From Gautieria morchelliformis (taxonomy: Eukaryota > Basidiomycota > Agaricomycetes > Gomphales > Gomphaceae): DNA of 64,000 nt. Below the pieces are notes generated by a model, which had not been told where the DNA came from, did no database searches, and saw only the letters and a list, made by a program, of their open reading frames with translations. The stretch lies in assembly GCA_015179125.1 (NCBI GenBank), contig WHVA01000026.1, positions 124,001 through 188,000 on the forward strand, written 5' to 3'. How positions within the stretch are numbered: position 1 is the stretch's first letter; the number at the start of each line of letters is the position of its first letter. Positions 34,304-46,413 of the stretch are shown here, piece by piece. A program made the position numbers and the translations under genes.

Positions 34304-36741
34304 CTATTGCTCTTCCATTTTTCGCGTCGAGCTCGCCTCGGCCCCCGCGTGGTCCTCCTCCTCCTCACGGTCATCGGCGTCGAGGCCGGTGACACCGTCC
34401 TCATCTGACGGCGCAGTCTCATCCTGGTCAACCGGCGGCCGCAGACTAAGCGCCAGCCTGACGCGAGACTCGCCCAGACCTGGACCCTCCTCAGCCTCCT
34501 CCACCGCATCCTCGCCATGCTCTGCCTCCTTCCCCCGCGCCTTGTTGCCCCGCCGGACACCGCGGCGTGACTCCGTCGGCCGCTTGCATTTGAGCCCGCG
34601 CCGCGCACACTGACTATAAAATACGTAGTTTTTGTCAGAGCCTATTTTGATGATAATAATATGAATGAAATGTTTCTCACTTGCATGAATCCTTGTCGTT
34701 GTCGTCCATGTTGCCGGGCTGTGCACTGGGTGGGGGCTGCGGGCCCGGTCCACACGCAATCTTGCGTTTCCGGCAGAAAAAGCACGCCATGCGCGGGCGC
34801 CGGGCCGGCTGGACGGGCGGCGGCGGCGGCGGAGGCGGGGGCCGCTTGAACGGCGGCGTGAGCACGAGCCGCATGACCGAGCTCGAAGACTCGGGCGCAC
34901 ACGTCGGGCCCGGGAGAGGCTGCTCCCGGGGGCCGCGCGACAGCGGGTACGACCCGAACAGCCCGAACACGGGCGCGGGGGGTATGCATATCCCGCCGCC
35001 GCCGCCGCCGCTCCCGCCCATGAAGGAGGAGGAGCCCTCCGAGGCGCCGGCACGCTGGTGCGAGGGGTATGGGTGGAAGGGGCGGAAGGACGGCTGGGAG
35101 TGGTGGCGGCGGCGGTCTGTCCTGTCCCTGCGCGGGGCGAGGTGCGATTGCGAGGGCACGATGGGCGCCTGGGGGAGCGGCTCCTCCATATGCGCGCTGT
35201 GGGGGCGGGACGAAGGCGACGTTCGGCGGTCGCTCCGCGTCGAGGTCAAGTACGACGGGGAGATGCTAGGTCCCTCCCCCGAGCCAGAGCCAGACGCGGG
35301 GGGCGGTCGAGATCTGCGGGGATTTGTGAGGCGCGGGATCGGCTCCGGCTCCAAGAGTTGCGAGGGCCGTATTGGTGCCCGCGGTGTACCCCCAGGCGCG
35401 TGTACGCGCGATAGGTTCTCCTCCTCCATGGGCGACTGCCTCAATGGGCCCTGGAATGGCAGCATGGCATGCGCAGGCTGCGGCCCCGCCAGGGAAAGCT
35501 GCGGGGCGGGATGAAGCCCCAGTGCGGATTGCTCGGACAGGTGCTGCTCGTGGTAATCAGTGCCAGCGTGCGCGTACGGGGATTGATCGTAGTCATCGGG
35601 GGAGGAAGACGCCCAAGACGGTCCCGCCTCCGAATACACCGCGGAAGGCGGCGGATGCTCCTGGAATGCGCCTTCCACTTGCATATGGTGGATCAGTCCC
35701 TGCTCCATGTCTGGGCCCGGTAGAGAAGGATACGCATGTTCAGTATTTTCTTCGAAAGAATCCCGAAGAGGTTCGCGCAATGGTGAATCAAAGATGCCTT
35801 CGCTGGGTGGCAGTGGCGAGGGATCAAAGGCACTGGCGTGGGGCCTTCCTTCTGAGTTCTCCACTGGACTCAGGGACGCGTGCGCAAACGACGCAGAGGG
35901 GTGATAGAGGCCCATTGTGTCTTGGTGGATCATCTGCAGCGGGAACATGTCCTGATGCTGATCATGCTCGTAGACGGGTTGCGAAAGGGGGCCGGCTGTA
36001 TATTGCGAGGGATGGGGATGTTGCAGATCTGGGCGATACACGTCCGAAACAGCAAACTGCTCGCCCTCAGGCTGAGACTGGGCAGAGGGATCTTGGTAAT
36101 AGGACAGGGCGGGCGGTGTGTAAGGCGGGGAAGGGTGAGCGTCGTCGTACGCGGGAGAGCAGTGCTGGCTGGAGGCGAGACAGTTTGACAGTCAGCGACA
36201 GGCAGAATGTGAGAGGTGATCGGACTTGCCTAGTAGCTACTGGCTCGGAAACGGAGCGTGGATAAGCCAATAGCGGGCTGTCGGCAGGGGGCGAAGGGTG
36301 CCATAGGGAGGTCGCCAGCGCTTCGGGGTGGGAGCGGTGGGGCGGCTGATGGGCAGGGTGGGAGCCGTACACGTACTCTGTGTGGCCAAAGGGTGCCGTG
36401 TGGGGCGCGGGTGAGGGTGGGGTAGGCGGTGGGTACGGAGTCAAGGTCGACGCAGATGTGGACGCGTACGCGTATGGCGACGGGGAGTCGTGGTGTTGAG
36501 GGTGGAGGTCGTCGGTCTGGATATGGAGCTGGGGCGGATACTGGGAGTAGTCCTGGAGACACGGCTGTGGGTAAGCGTTCGGATATGAGTCCTGGTATTG
36601 CGACGGGTAATAGTGTGGGTCCAAGGCAGGCGGAGGGGCAATATCAGAGTGGAGAGAAGAGACAACGGGATAAGCGTTATAGAGGGTATCGTCGTCGTCG
36701 TTTGGGGGCGACATGGGGTGGTGGTCCTGGTGGGGATACAT
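34304..36741 (-). CDS. Large Pro/Gln/His-rich Zn(II)2Cys6 transcription factor, zinc cluster C-terminal
   Basis: Three exons splice in frame: 36741-36230, 36168-34681 and 34613-34304. The first 600 residues are low complexity, rich in Pro, His, Tyr, Gln and Ser, with a Gly run and a poly-Pro run (about 35000 and 34830). The binuclear zinc cluster comes late. CFFCRKRKIAC is followed by a Pro/Asp-rich loop and, after intron 2, CNQCARRGLKC, giving six cysteines in the CX2CX6C...CX2CX6C pattern. The loop between the halves is longer than usual. Basic residues (KRPTESRRGVRRGNKARGK) and an acidic tail follow. Intron 1 has a GC donor (AG/GCAAGT); only this choice keeps the frame. Position and composition suggest a DNA-binding regulator, target unknown. 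Long plus-strand frames here are its GC-rich shadow. Confidence 0.88.
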
Positions 36742-38556
36742 GAAGGGAGGAGGAGGGAGAGGATAAACCTTGGAGCGCGTTTTGAAGCCGGGTAAGAAGA
36801 GACCTTCGAAATAAAATAAAATAAATAAATGTATGAGAGGGGAGCCGCTTAGATTGGCTTTTTCAGATCATTGATCTACATGTAGCCACAATTGAGTACC
36901 GGCCCAAACCGGCACATGAAAGGGCAGCAGGCCGGCAGGTGCCTTGCTCGACGTGCACGTCGACAGACACGACGAGCACGATAAAGGAAGAGGCTTACAC
37001 GTTGTGGGCGATAAAGAAATTTGGCGGGGAGAAAGATGGATGTGCTCGGGGAAAGGAGGGTGACCCTGGATATGTTATGATTAGGTTCGGGAAATAATTG
37101 AAAAGAGCTGTGGCAATATTTAATAATATTTGCGAGCTCACCCGATTTATAATCGAACATCAATATCCACGCCTTTCTTGGATGAGTCAGCAGGAGCGTT
37201 TGATCAGTCTGGACTGGGACGCATCCGCTGACTGGCATCGCACGGTGTCTTTTACCTAATCAGTACGCATGTCGGCCACTCTGGGATCCAAAGGGTCGCT
37301 CACTAGATCAGGCAGCGTCAGCCTACGCTACGCTGTAGTATGCTCGCTGCCTGCCACCTGTCTCCCCGCGCAGCAAGAAGACAGACAATATCCAATTCCC
37401 CAGTCCCCCGGCATCTCAACGTGAGTGGTTCGGGATCAGTCAGTGCATGCTACAATCACTCGTGAGACACCCTCGAAGATTGCAAATTCGTGCCTCAGCT
37501 GCAGGAATGCATATTCCCCTGATCACCCCCTCCTCCTCCCCATTTCTCACATGACCCCCAATCGTGTCCTCCATTATCTCCTCTGGGCCGCCAGCCGCCC
37601 CGGCATCCCATCAACTGTCGGACTTTCGGAGATCAAATCACACTCCTTCATCGAGGCAACAGCACCCATGTATCGCTCGCTTCTCGCCACGCATGCTCAT
37701 ATCGACAGAAGATCTCTTCCCTTGTCCAACCAAAGAAGCCTCCCTATGAACGCAGACTTCGCACCGGCCCATTCCATCCTTCGACACGGTACTTATCCCC
37801 GGTGGGAATATTCCCAGAGAGTCCTCCATATGCACGAGCTCGTATCTCTCCACCACGGCTGTCCCCGAGTTAACCACCTCGTGAGTCATTCAATCCAACT
37901 CCAGGCGACATCACCACGTCCCTTATGTCATCCGGGACGCTAACCGACTCTTTGCTATTTCTTTCTCCTTTGCCTTGTGCCTGTGGGTCGTGCCCGCATG
38001 CATCCTTCGCCAATCCACATATACTACCCTCCATTGTGATCTCGGACCACTCCGCGACTCGCTAGGTTAGCATTTTCTATTCTTTCCTGTCCTTCGCATC
38101 TTCCCGTGGCCCTTTGCGATGATATTCAAGGTATCCTGCATTTGCGTTTTGCAAAACAGCGGCCGTTTATACAACCCTTGATCTAGCCGTGGTCCAAATC
38201 GGGCCGTGTTGGAGCAAGGTATTATGCCACGATTTCCCGATGCGTCCCTCAAACCTACCGGCGCCTAGTTTTTCTTATGCTCCCATGGCTTTTATCTACA
38301 GAATGTGAGTGCCGTGAGCGTGTTGACTACCCACAGTCAGCCAGCCGTACAAACATCTAACTACGTCTGTGTCCATATGATGTGCTCCTGCCCGCCCATG
38401 TTGAGCTCGGTGGTTCCACTCTTCTGGAGCTATAATTTTACAGGTGGCGAGATGCAATGCGGTAACTCAAGCCACGCCGTGTTCCGGCTATCACAGCAGG
38501 GTAATACGAGCGTGCGCGGTCGGTCCATATTCCAAATGGGAGCTTTGGTGATACCC
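36742..38556. other. Upstream region of the Zn2Cys6 gene
   Basis: This flank is rich in A/T runs near 36800-36830 and in C/T tracts from 37370 on, as in many long basidiomycete 5' leaders. A 172-codon plus-strand frame (37425-37943) has no recognisable domain and a composition like its surroundings, so I do not call it. Confidence 0.4.
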
Positions 38557-38632
38557 GATCGCATATGTGGCTTTCGATCGTATTTGTGGCTTTCGATCGC
38601 ATTTGTGGCTTTCGATCGCATTTGTGGCCTTC
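38557..38632 (+). repeat. Tandem repeat, 19-bp unit, four copies
   Basis: The unit GATCGCATTTGTGGCTTTC is repeated four times head to tail with single-base changes (CATATG in copy 1, GTATTTG in copy 2, GGCCTTC in copy 4). Each copy begins with the palindrome CGATCG or its core. It lies in non-coding DNA. Confidence 0.9.
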
Positions 38633-39049
38633 AGCACGCCTTTGCTAGTACTTCCCGTGGCTCCAATTTCTCAGCATCAAGGTTATATGCGGACAAAGGA
38701 AGACTTATATGCTGCGTGCTTTTCGTTGACAGATATATATCATTCCAGGTATCCATGACAAACCACACACGAACCCTGATGCCATCGCGTTATGGCGATT
38801 TGCGTGGCCGGCGATGCCTTTTACAAAAAAGAAAGAAAAAAAACTAGATGATCGTCGTGTTCTTACAATATCTGTTTTATAATACGGGTTCGATCATCGT
38901 TTAGATGATGCACTTGCCATGGTGATGTTTTAACTTATAGGAGCGTTTCGTAGTTCCCATGGCGAGCAACACAATAGGACCGCGTGTGTCATTCCTCCGA
39001 AAAATTAGGTAAGACCGCCTCTTTCACACAACCCGCACTCTGACGTTCA
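38633..39049. other. Non-coding spacer between two tandem repeats
   Basis: A-rich run near 38826-38843 (AAAAAAGAAAGAAAAAAAAC). No gene or repeat is supported in between. Confidence 0.4.
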
Positions 39050-39050
39050 G

Positions 39051-39650
39051 CAGTGTATCATTTTTTTTATTTTTAAACACAAGGGAGGCTGAGTATGCAC
39101 GGTAAGCTGTTGCTTCCTGCCACATGGAGCCTGTTATTCACCTTTTCTCCAGCGTGCAATGTTTCTATCGGAAAGACTACGCCAAGAGACACATACGAAT
39201 AGCAGTGTACCATTTTTATTTTCTAAACACAAGGGAGGCTGAATATGCTGGTACGCTTATTGCTTCCTGCCATATGGAGCCTGATATTTCACCTTTCCTC
39301 CAGCGTGCAATGTTTTGATCGGAAAGACTACGCCAAGAGACACATACGGCAGTGTACCATTCTTGTTTTCTAAACACAAGGGAGGCTGAGTATGCTGGCA
39401 CGCTATTGCTTCCTGCCATATGGAGCCTGTTCTTTGACCGTTCCTCCAGCGTGCGATGTTTCTATCGGAAAGACTACGCCAAGAGACTCATACGGATGAT
39501 ATAGCTGAGTCCAAGGAGAAGGCTATGTTACGGTATTGCTTCCTGCCATATGAAGCCTGCTACTTCACCTTTCCTCCAGCGTGCAATGTTTCGATCTCGT
39601 AGACGACGCTAGAGGCACATACAAAGGATATAGCTGAGCCCAAGGAGAAG
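39051..39650 (+). repeat. Tandem repeat of about 150 bp, four copies
   Basis: Copies start near 39052, 39203, 39350 and 39500, so the period is 147-152 bp. The conserved core runs from TTGCTTCCTGCCATATGGAG through CACCTTTCCTCCAGCGTGCA to GGAAAGACTACGCCAAGAGA. Copies 1-3 share AAACACAAGGGAGGCTGA upstream of the core. Copies 3 and 4 share a downstream block, GATATAGCTGAG.CCAAGGAG, so copy 4 is a variant. The array carries no supported ORF. Confidence 0.88.
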
Positions 39651-42172
39651 GCGGATTATGTTATAAACTCGGAGAGCCAGCTGTCCCGCTCATACCACTG
39701 GCTCACTTGTTGACATCCGTCCATTATATATCCCGTCGCGCAACGTCTCACGCGAATTGGGTCCTTTCATTTGTCTGGCACGATTCGGACACACCCCACA
39801 CCATCGCACCTTTCTTGAAGGATGCTGTGAGGTGGAGACTGACGGTCGCATTGTTTCGAAATATGCCAAACTGAATAACTCTAGAATCTGCCGGAGGCTT
39901 CACCGGACCGTGATTTGTTTTCTGCCGAGGTTCAGGGGTCGCATCACGACGTCGGTAGCCCGGAGCAACTTCCTGCACAGTTCATCGCTCGGAGGCTTAC
40001 GCTACAGGTAGTGAGTGGTACATGGGATCGGGACTGATCAATGATCATGCCGTTTTCTGTTCGATCTTCTATTTGGGCGAGATTGATGATTTATCTCGCA
40101 GATCGTTGACACATGCAGTCTTCGACTGGCAGATAAGTCCTTCCATGTCGAATCCCGCTCTTGACAGCCACGCTGTTCGTTTTTCCTGGTTTCTCTCTCG
40201 CATGCAGGCCAGAGGCACCGATGCTACTTATAAAATCCCCCATAAATTGTTTAAATGGGGGCAGAGCGTCATTCATAACTCCCTCATGCCCTGCACTGAC
40301 AAATTGATTTCATCTCGTATTCCAAGGGGACTGTTCCGATTTCATCTAATCCCGTTCTGTCCCATATGTCCCCTGTGTTGACTCGATCCTTTTTTTCTCT
40401 GCATCACATTGACAGTGCTCAGACGCAACGTTATATTCTCCAGCAGCTTCGGAGGTGTCTTCATATAGACTGGGCATGAATTGTTTCATATCCCCTCTAG
40501 ATAAGAAAGCCGAGAGCCGAGAGTCTATTATCCATATGAACCGATGAATTGCGACACGTGTTGGCTGGATTCTATCGCCAATATGACACGCTTACCATTG
40601 GAATACTGAAGGGAGATACCGCACATCTTACCGGTAAGTATGACATTGAGTTTCTAAGTTAACAGCTATTTGCGGGCGAACCCCAGTATCCCATTCAGCT
40701 TCAGGGTTAAGAACCTTGATGATCAACAAGGCCTAGGAACATCATACTGGAGGTCGCACAAGTGCCGAAGGCCCTCCAGCGGAAGGCCTTCACGTCCGCC
40801 ACACAGCCTTGACGTCGCCAGCTCGGGACATAAGTTGCTGGATGAATCCGCAGTCAACGTGTTGGTAAGCCATCTGTCTCAAAGGGAGATGTGCTTCAGG
40901 TTATCCTGATAGTATAATATTAATGTACTGACGCCTTTCGGGTGCATCGATAGGATGATCATCGGCATGTCCAACGAATATGTTATTGGACTTCACCATG
41001 GAGACCTCGATATACGACAGTGTTCAGACTTCGTTCGTTTAATCCGAGTCCAGGTAACTGGTAAGGCTTCATTCTGTGGCTGACCTCAGCCATATGTAGT
41101 TATCATGCTTCTAAGCCTATGGAATAATGTTAAATAGACTCTCAAGTATACAAGCTGGTGTGACTCGAACCAGCCGTGTCATGGCAATAATAGGCTCAGT
41201 GCACGACGCTCGCACATGAGCGCCACTGGATCAGTGCTGCATCGAGTGAAACTTGACAGAGCGCATGGCGATCCGACCCATCCCGGCCACGAAGCATCAG
41301 GTGCGCAGCCGCAGTCTGATGTTCGCAGTCTACATATAAGTACTGGTGGCAGGAAACTAGAAATGACAAGCAAAGCGGCGGACACCGCGCTTTGGGACGT
41401 GCACTTCAAGTTGACCGTGCACTTCAATTTGACCGTCGGACGTTGTTCCCTTGTTACACCCACGCACGTCGTCCACATACCTTCGCTGTTATACGTCCGA
41501 CCCGCGCGCGAGGTCGTGTGCCGCGTTGGTCTGGAGCAATACGCGCTCTCGGTCACTGGCACCCTCTGGGCTAGAGATTGGAGGCGGGGTGGCTCCATAA
41601 TCAGACCAAGATCGAGCGGCTCTGAGAAGAGTTTCGTGATTAAAGCCAAGGGTGACTGGCACCGCAGGGGAAATTCGGTGGAGGATCCTGGCCAGTTTTT
41701 GGACGTACTGGAGAGGCTTTGTCCCGGTATCACAAAAGCTGCTATGGGCGAGCAGGAGGATGCTGAGATTCGGTCCGAGGTGGAAAGCGAGGCAGATGTA
41801 AAGTGAAGGGGAGTCAAGTCAAGGTCAATGAGGTGCATAATTGAGAATGTTTGGCCGCCGGGCCTCAGATCATCGGATCCGAGCTACTACATCATAATGT
41901 GCGCTGCTTGGAAGACATAAACAGTCAAGTTGTACCTGATCATGTGGGTTGTCAACAGCAGGCACTTATTCAAAGGGGGGCGTAACTACTACTATCTCGT
42001 TGACACGATGGCAAACCCCACGCAAGGAACTGGGGGGTTAATTTCTTCTCCAGACAGCTAATGATATAAACTGTGTAAAATAATATCCATAATCTAAAAT
42101 TAGAAATGGGGTTGGCGAGCAGTACAAATTAGAGGAAGCTTGAACGATGATTGTGGCAGAATAACAGCCGTA
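39651..42172. other. Unassigned DNA with weak open frames
   Basis: Frames at 40022-40381 and 40670-40909 (plus) show no domain. A 196-codon plus-strand frame at 41216-41806 overlaps a 219-codon minus-strand frame almost exactly. The plus version ends in an acidic, more protein-like tail (GEQEDAEIRSEVESEADVK), so it is the likelier of the two if either is real. Neither has introns or relatives I know. I therefore list them here rather than as genes. Confidence 0.3.
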
Positions 42173-42640
42173 TCAGGTGCGGTTGTGTCTTCCAAGACGA
42201 CTAGCACCTTTCCTGATAGTTTTCACTTCCCGCTGCTTGGCGTGCGCTCGCCGAGCCCTGGGGAAATGAACCCATTGTCAGCGCAAAGTGCTCACGGTCC
42301 GCACGATTGAATACACGCACTCTTCCAGCGCAGCCAACTCCAGATTTTTTACATGCTGGTGTGCCTCTCTAACGGCACGGCGGGCAACATCGAGAGCCCT
42401 ATCTGCATCCCTCTCGGCCTGTTCTGCGTCAGTCACCTTCTGACGGGCAGCTTTGATGGTGGGATCAGCCACGAAAGCAGCTGAAGAGTCGGAGGACATT
42501 TCTCGGAAGCGCGAGAGGATGCTTCCTGAGCGTCCGGGACTTCCGGAGCTCGAAGATGATTTTGAGTCGCGGTTGGCAGAACCCCCCGGCTTGCTCTCCG
42601 TCTGGCCGGGCTGACTAGACTTGGAGGCGAAGAGAGGCAT
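42173..42640 (-). CDS. Small coiled-coil protein
   Basis: Two exons (42640-42321 and 42257-42173) splice with a GTGCGT donor and a CCCCAG acceptor to give about 134 residues. The first 55 are Ser/Gly/Pro-rich and disordered (MPLFASKSSQPGQ). From residue about 57 a continuous helix predicts a coiled coil (KVTDAEQAERDADRALDVAR through HVKNLELAALEEARRAHA). The end is basic (KTIRKGASRLGRHNRT). The splice is supported because the heptad pattern continues across it. I do not recognise a named family; the layout resembles small conserved agaricomycete proteins of unknown function. Confidence 0.75.
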
Positions 42641-43408
42641 AAGTATGGCGTTTATGTCAGAGCAGCAAGTTAAGTGTCGTTGACGTATCGATGAACCGAT
42701 AAGAGTTGCTGCTCCACCGTAGCTTACTTACTCGAGGCTTTATGCACCAAAGGGAACGACGTCATACTTGGTCATCCGGGAAGTTCCACACGTGACGTTT
42801 GTCGTATCAGTGGGGCACATATTGCAGTGATAAGTATACATAGGTACTGTACCTGTGTTCGACGTGTTCGACAGATTTCCTATCTGCAGAGCAAAGCGGT
42901 CACCCGTCACCCGCGAGTTCCAAATGGTTCCGCGAGTCATACCGCTTTCCTGTTTAGTTCATCTCCACACACCAGACGATTGCCTAAAGCTGAGCGCTGA
43001 GCAGCGTGAGCTTCTAGGAATATGGTTAACTGCACTAGTATCGTAGCCGTTTGGATAAGTGTTTCGCTCTATATGTAATAATATTTTTACTGCGATATTA
43101 GGAAGTTGATGACACAGGTTTCTACAAAATGATGAAGAGGGCTTGTATTACTGACCGTTTTCAAAGCCTCCCTCCCTGACTCGGGGGAGACCGCTGAACT
43201 AGTGACTAGTGTACAGGTGGGCCATCAAAGTGTCGTTTCAGGTGGTCACCGGCGACAAACAATATTTCGCTTACAGGAATGAACCCCCTCTACTGTACTA
43301 TGTGGCGTGCTCAGCAGGCCCATGAATATTCGCTTTGATTCGGGACATCTTCTAGACTGCCGTAGAGACGGAGTTAACACGTCAAATCGACAAACAATCG
43401 CACCAGAC
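42641..43408. other. Intergenic DNA
   Basis: This gap between two minus-strand genes holds the promoter of the coiled-coil gene and the 3' end of the MYND gene. I see no further gene. Confidence 0.45.
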
Positions 43409-45519
43409 TTACTCAACCTCCAAGCAATCTCCGACGCGTTTCACCCAGACATACAAAAGTTGGAAGCCATGACCCTTCTTCTGGATGAGTTTAACAAACT
43501 TGGAATACCCTTCCTTATCGAAGGGTATGGTGATCCCCGCCTCCATTGCCGCCCGATGCTCCGTATGTCCGGCCATCACCAGCACGCTGCGCCTTCTGTC
43601 GAACATAGTTATGGAGATTGATGGCCCCACCAGTCTGAGAATCGCAAAACAAACGAAACGCTCATCGCCATACTCGTTGCGAGGGCTCTCGTAGACGGTA
43701 CCACTCCCCATCTTGACTATTTCCTGCTCATTGGCAAATCCAAAATCAAGGGACCACGAGAAGTAAGCTCTCGCTGGTATGAGGAACTTGTTGGACGGAA
43801 GGGAGGCAGGATCGTCGAGGATTTTCTTGCTGAATTTGCACACAGCTTTGTGTTTCGGCCAGCCCGCCTTGCTACATTGCAGGTCGCAGTAACACTACAG
43901 GCAGTTAGTGCTGAGAGAACGTGAGCATGGAAGCTCACTCACAGCGGCTTTGCAACTGGATCAAGGAATTTTTCATCACAATACCTTGTGTCAAGAAGTG
44001 AAAAGTTCCTACGAGCCACAGACTGACTTGCTACCATCTTTGCCGCATGTACTACACCTGTTGAATGGAGTCGGTGGTTTGCCAGTTTCAATCTCTTCCA
44101 AGGCCCTTGTGCATTCCCCACCATAAGTAACATTCCCTTGGCATATATGAAGACAAACCTGAATCTGAGCCTAGGACACGGCACAAAGAACGAAATGTTG
44201 GTTTCCTGTTCAACCTCCTTCGGCAAGAACCAATGACTTTGTAGGTCGTCTCTCCATTCGCAATCCACGAGTCCAGCATTGTGGGAAAGTAGACGGGCAA
44301 ACATGCGGATATGCTCTTCAGGTATTGTTTCGCCGCACTTCAAGTGAAACATCAGCTTATTCCGGAGAGCAGCAGCTGAGGTATTAGGTGGCATGGTTTC
44401 TTTGAGGCGAGACTCAAGATAGCGGGTGAATTGGGAACCCCCCTTGGATATCAACCGTGAATCAAATGAACAGAAGTACTTAAGGACAATTTACCTCCCG
44501 AATAGCCCGAGTACCTTCTATGTACGAGTACCTGACGACCACAACAGGTACTTTTGGTGTCTGCATCATTGGATTCAACGGGCCTATGGCACACATAAGT
44601 AGCTGTAATTTGTTCACTGATATTTTGCATACCATCGGAGGAGTTGCCAAATTTGCGCTCCTGTGCCATTTTGATTTCTCGCAAAAACTAAAAGATTAAA
44701 TAAATACATGTTTACAAGAATGGAAATACCTTTGGCCCAGGTTCCGGCCACGACGCTTGCTTTACCTCCATGATCTCCATAATAAGCGCGCTCGTCGCGG
44801 GCTGCTTACCTTCAGCGTAATAAATAACAAAGGGAGTGTCTTTGCCGCCTGGGCGAGCTGTGTCATCGACACAAAAATCAACGACAGTTTTAGATGTACC
44901 TTCACGAGTAATGTCAAGGGAAGCTTTAGCCATGATCTGTTTTGTGCCGATCCATGCACCCGTGATGTCTTTAGCCGCGTTCATAGGAGTCACTTGGATG
45001 TTTTCTTGCTGTGTGAAGGCCATAGTACTGAAATGGCGCATAACATAGCTGTGGACGAGGGTTGGTTTTAGGGTACAATCACTTTCAACTCGAAAACTTA
45101 CGAATCGATACGCGCGGCATCTGCGTAACCATCCACTTTCTGAGGACCGGTACTTGTGAACCGAAGCTCAGGGCGTGCATCGTGCCAATTCGGCCAAGAA
45201 GGGAGATTTCCTAACTTCATATTAGGGGATTCACCGTAAACATAACCGGGGAAAAGAAGGTCGAGCCTTTGTAATGGTGGCGTCAGCTTCATGGATGCGG
45301 CCCCTTAGGCGCAGACAGGCACCTCTGAACGTCGCACAGTGCCAAGCGCAGCTTTGTTATGAGCACTTGCTTCTGTTCCTTGCCGTTCTTCTCTACAGCC
45401 TCACTTACGCTTGGCCCCAGTGTATTGACACCGAGCAGCTTGAGCCACTGGAGGACGTCTCTCTTGGTGAGCGACGAAAAAGCACCGCTGCCTTGCTTCT
45501 GGTCGGACACAGGCGTCAT
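43409..45519 (-). CDS. MYND zinc-finger protein of the expanded agaricomycete family
   Basis: A multi-exon minus-strand gene. The N-terminus (MTPVSDQKQ...LTKRDVLQWLKLLGVN) matches the short helical start typical of this family. The middle is a diverse region (VPVVVVRYSYIEGTRAIRE, then YLESRLKETMPPN). The MYND finger is complete once two introns are removed: CSTCGKDGSKSVCGSC (to 44010), an intron with a GTAGGA donor, KAAC, another intron, then YCDLQCSKAGWPKHKAVC (43911-43858). This gives the C4-C2HC ligand pattern, which usually binds proline-rich peptides. A C-terminal domain of about 140 residues follows to the stop at 43409. The first junction (around 45290-45330) is uncertain because the two frames do not join at an obvious site. 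Partner and role are unknown. Confidence 0.78.
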
Positions 45520-46413
45520 CGCTTCTTTGGTGTGTTCTTGAGGTGGCTGCGACCAGACAATAATAAAGGGGTGGGTAGAAAAAAAAAAATAGTTTCCAAG
45601 AGCTGTATGTCACGATAAACGGGATTGTCCGAGGCCTGGCTAAAATCAAATCGAGTTCTCAAGGAAAGGTAGATACCATAGGTACATAAGACCCCACGTC
45701 AGGAGAGCAACTTGCTAGTTTGAAAACAGCTGGCGATTGGCAAGATTAATCTGTACAACAGATTTGCAAACTTAGTTTTGAGACATGTGGATAACTTGAC
45801 CCGACCACTCATGACCTTTTTTAAAAAAATTGTCCGAGGCGTGGTCTCGGAAGGGCAGTGTCCGGCGATGCTTCAAGGCTGCTATTCCGACTTAGTGATG
45901 TGCGGGCTTGGGCCGGGCTATAGCAGGCTCAGGCTCAATGAAGCTTAGAGCCCGGCCCATTAATTGGCCAGGCTCGGGCAGCGGCGGGCTGGGTCCGGGC
46001 TCGAGCCCGGGCATAACCACCATGAAGATGCTCTGGCATCTGGACTCTACGTTCAAGGAGATCCTGGACGAGTCCTTGACTTGCAAGTACGCTGGAGAGG
46101 AAGAAACGTAAATGCCGGGTTTGCACGCAGTTGTCTGCCAGCTCATGAGAGCCCATTCTCAAGATGTTGTGAGCCGGACTAGAGGGCCGAGTGTGATATG
46201 ATGGCCAACCATCGGACTCAGTTCTCTGTCCTTCAAGCTTCCAACGCCATGCTGAACCGCCTGAACCACGGAAAACCAATTATTTCTTAGCACCATTGAC
46301 CAAATCTAGCTCACCTACACTGGATTCCGGTTAGGTTAAGACGAACTGCCACGACTTCCCTTTCCTCTGTGATTACGTAAGCTGAAACGAACGTTAGAAC
46401 GTTAGAAAACACC
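45520..46413. promoter_or_regulatory. Divergent intergenic region
   Basis: The MYND gene leaves to the left and the WD40 gene to the right, so both promoters are here. The central part holds the GC-rich GGGCTCGGGC repeat described separately. No gene is supported. Confidence 0.45.
45893..46015 (+). repeat. GGGCTCGGGC-type repeat, hAT-end-like
   Basis: From TTAGTGATGTGCGGGCTTGG onward the sequence is built from variants of GGGCTCGGGC and GGCTCAGGC in both orientations, including the palindromes GGCTCGAGCC and CCATTAATTGG. This style of subterminal repeat after a (C/T)AGTGATG start is known from ends of hAT-family DNA transposons. No matching second end, 8-bp duplication or transposase was found, so this is at most one end of an element. 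Confidence 0.4.

Noticed and set aside
34681-36265. Long plus-strand ORFs (up to 297 codons) over the Zn2Cys6 gene
   Set aside because: They are the antisense shadow of a GC-rich, Pro-rich coding exon. The minus frame alone gives a zinc cluster and consistent splices.
37425-37943. 172-codon plus-strand ORF
   Set aside because: No domain, composition like the surrounding C/T-rich leader, no splice partner.
39051-39650. CRISPR-like array
   Set aside because: The units are about 150 bp with no short repeat/spacer alternation, and the genome is eukaryotic. It is an ordinary tandem repeat.
41155-41185. tRNA-like T arm (GACTCGAACC)
   Set aside because: No acceptor stem, anticodon arm or A box could be found on either strand around it.
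41179-41838. Overlapping ORFs of 196 (plus) and 219 (minus) codons
   Set aside because: No recognisable family on either strand and no independent support; at most one can be real.
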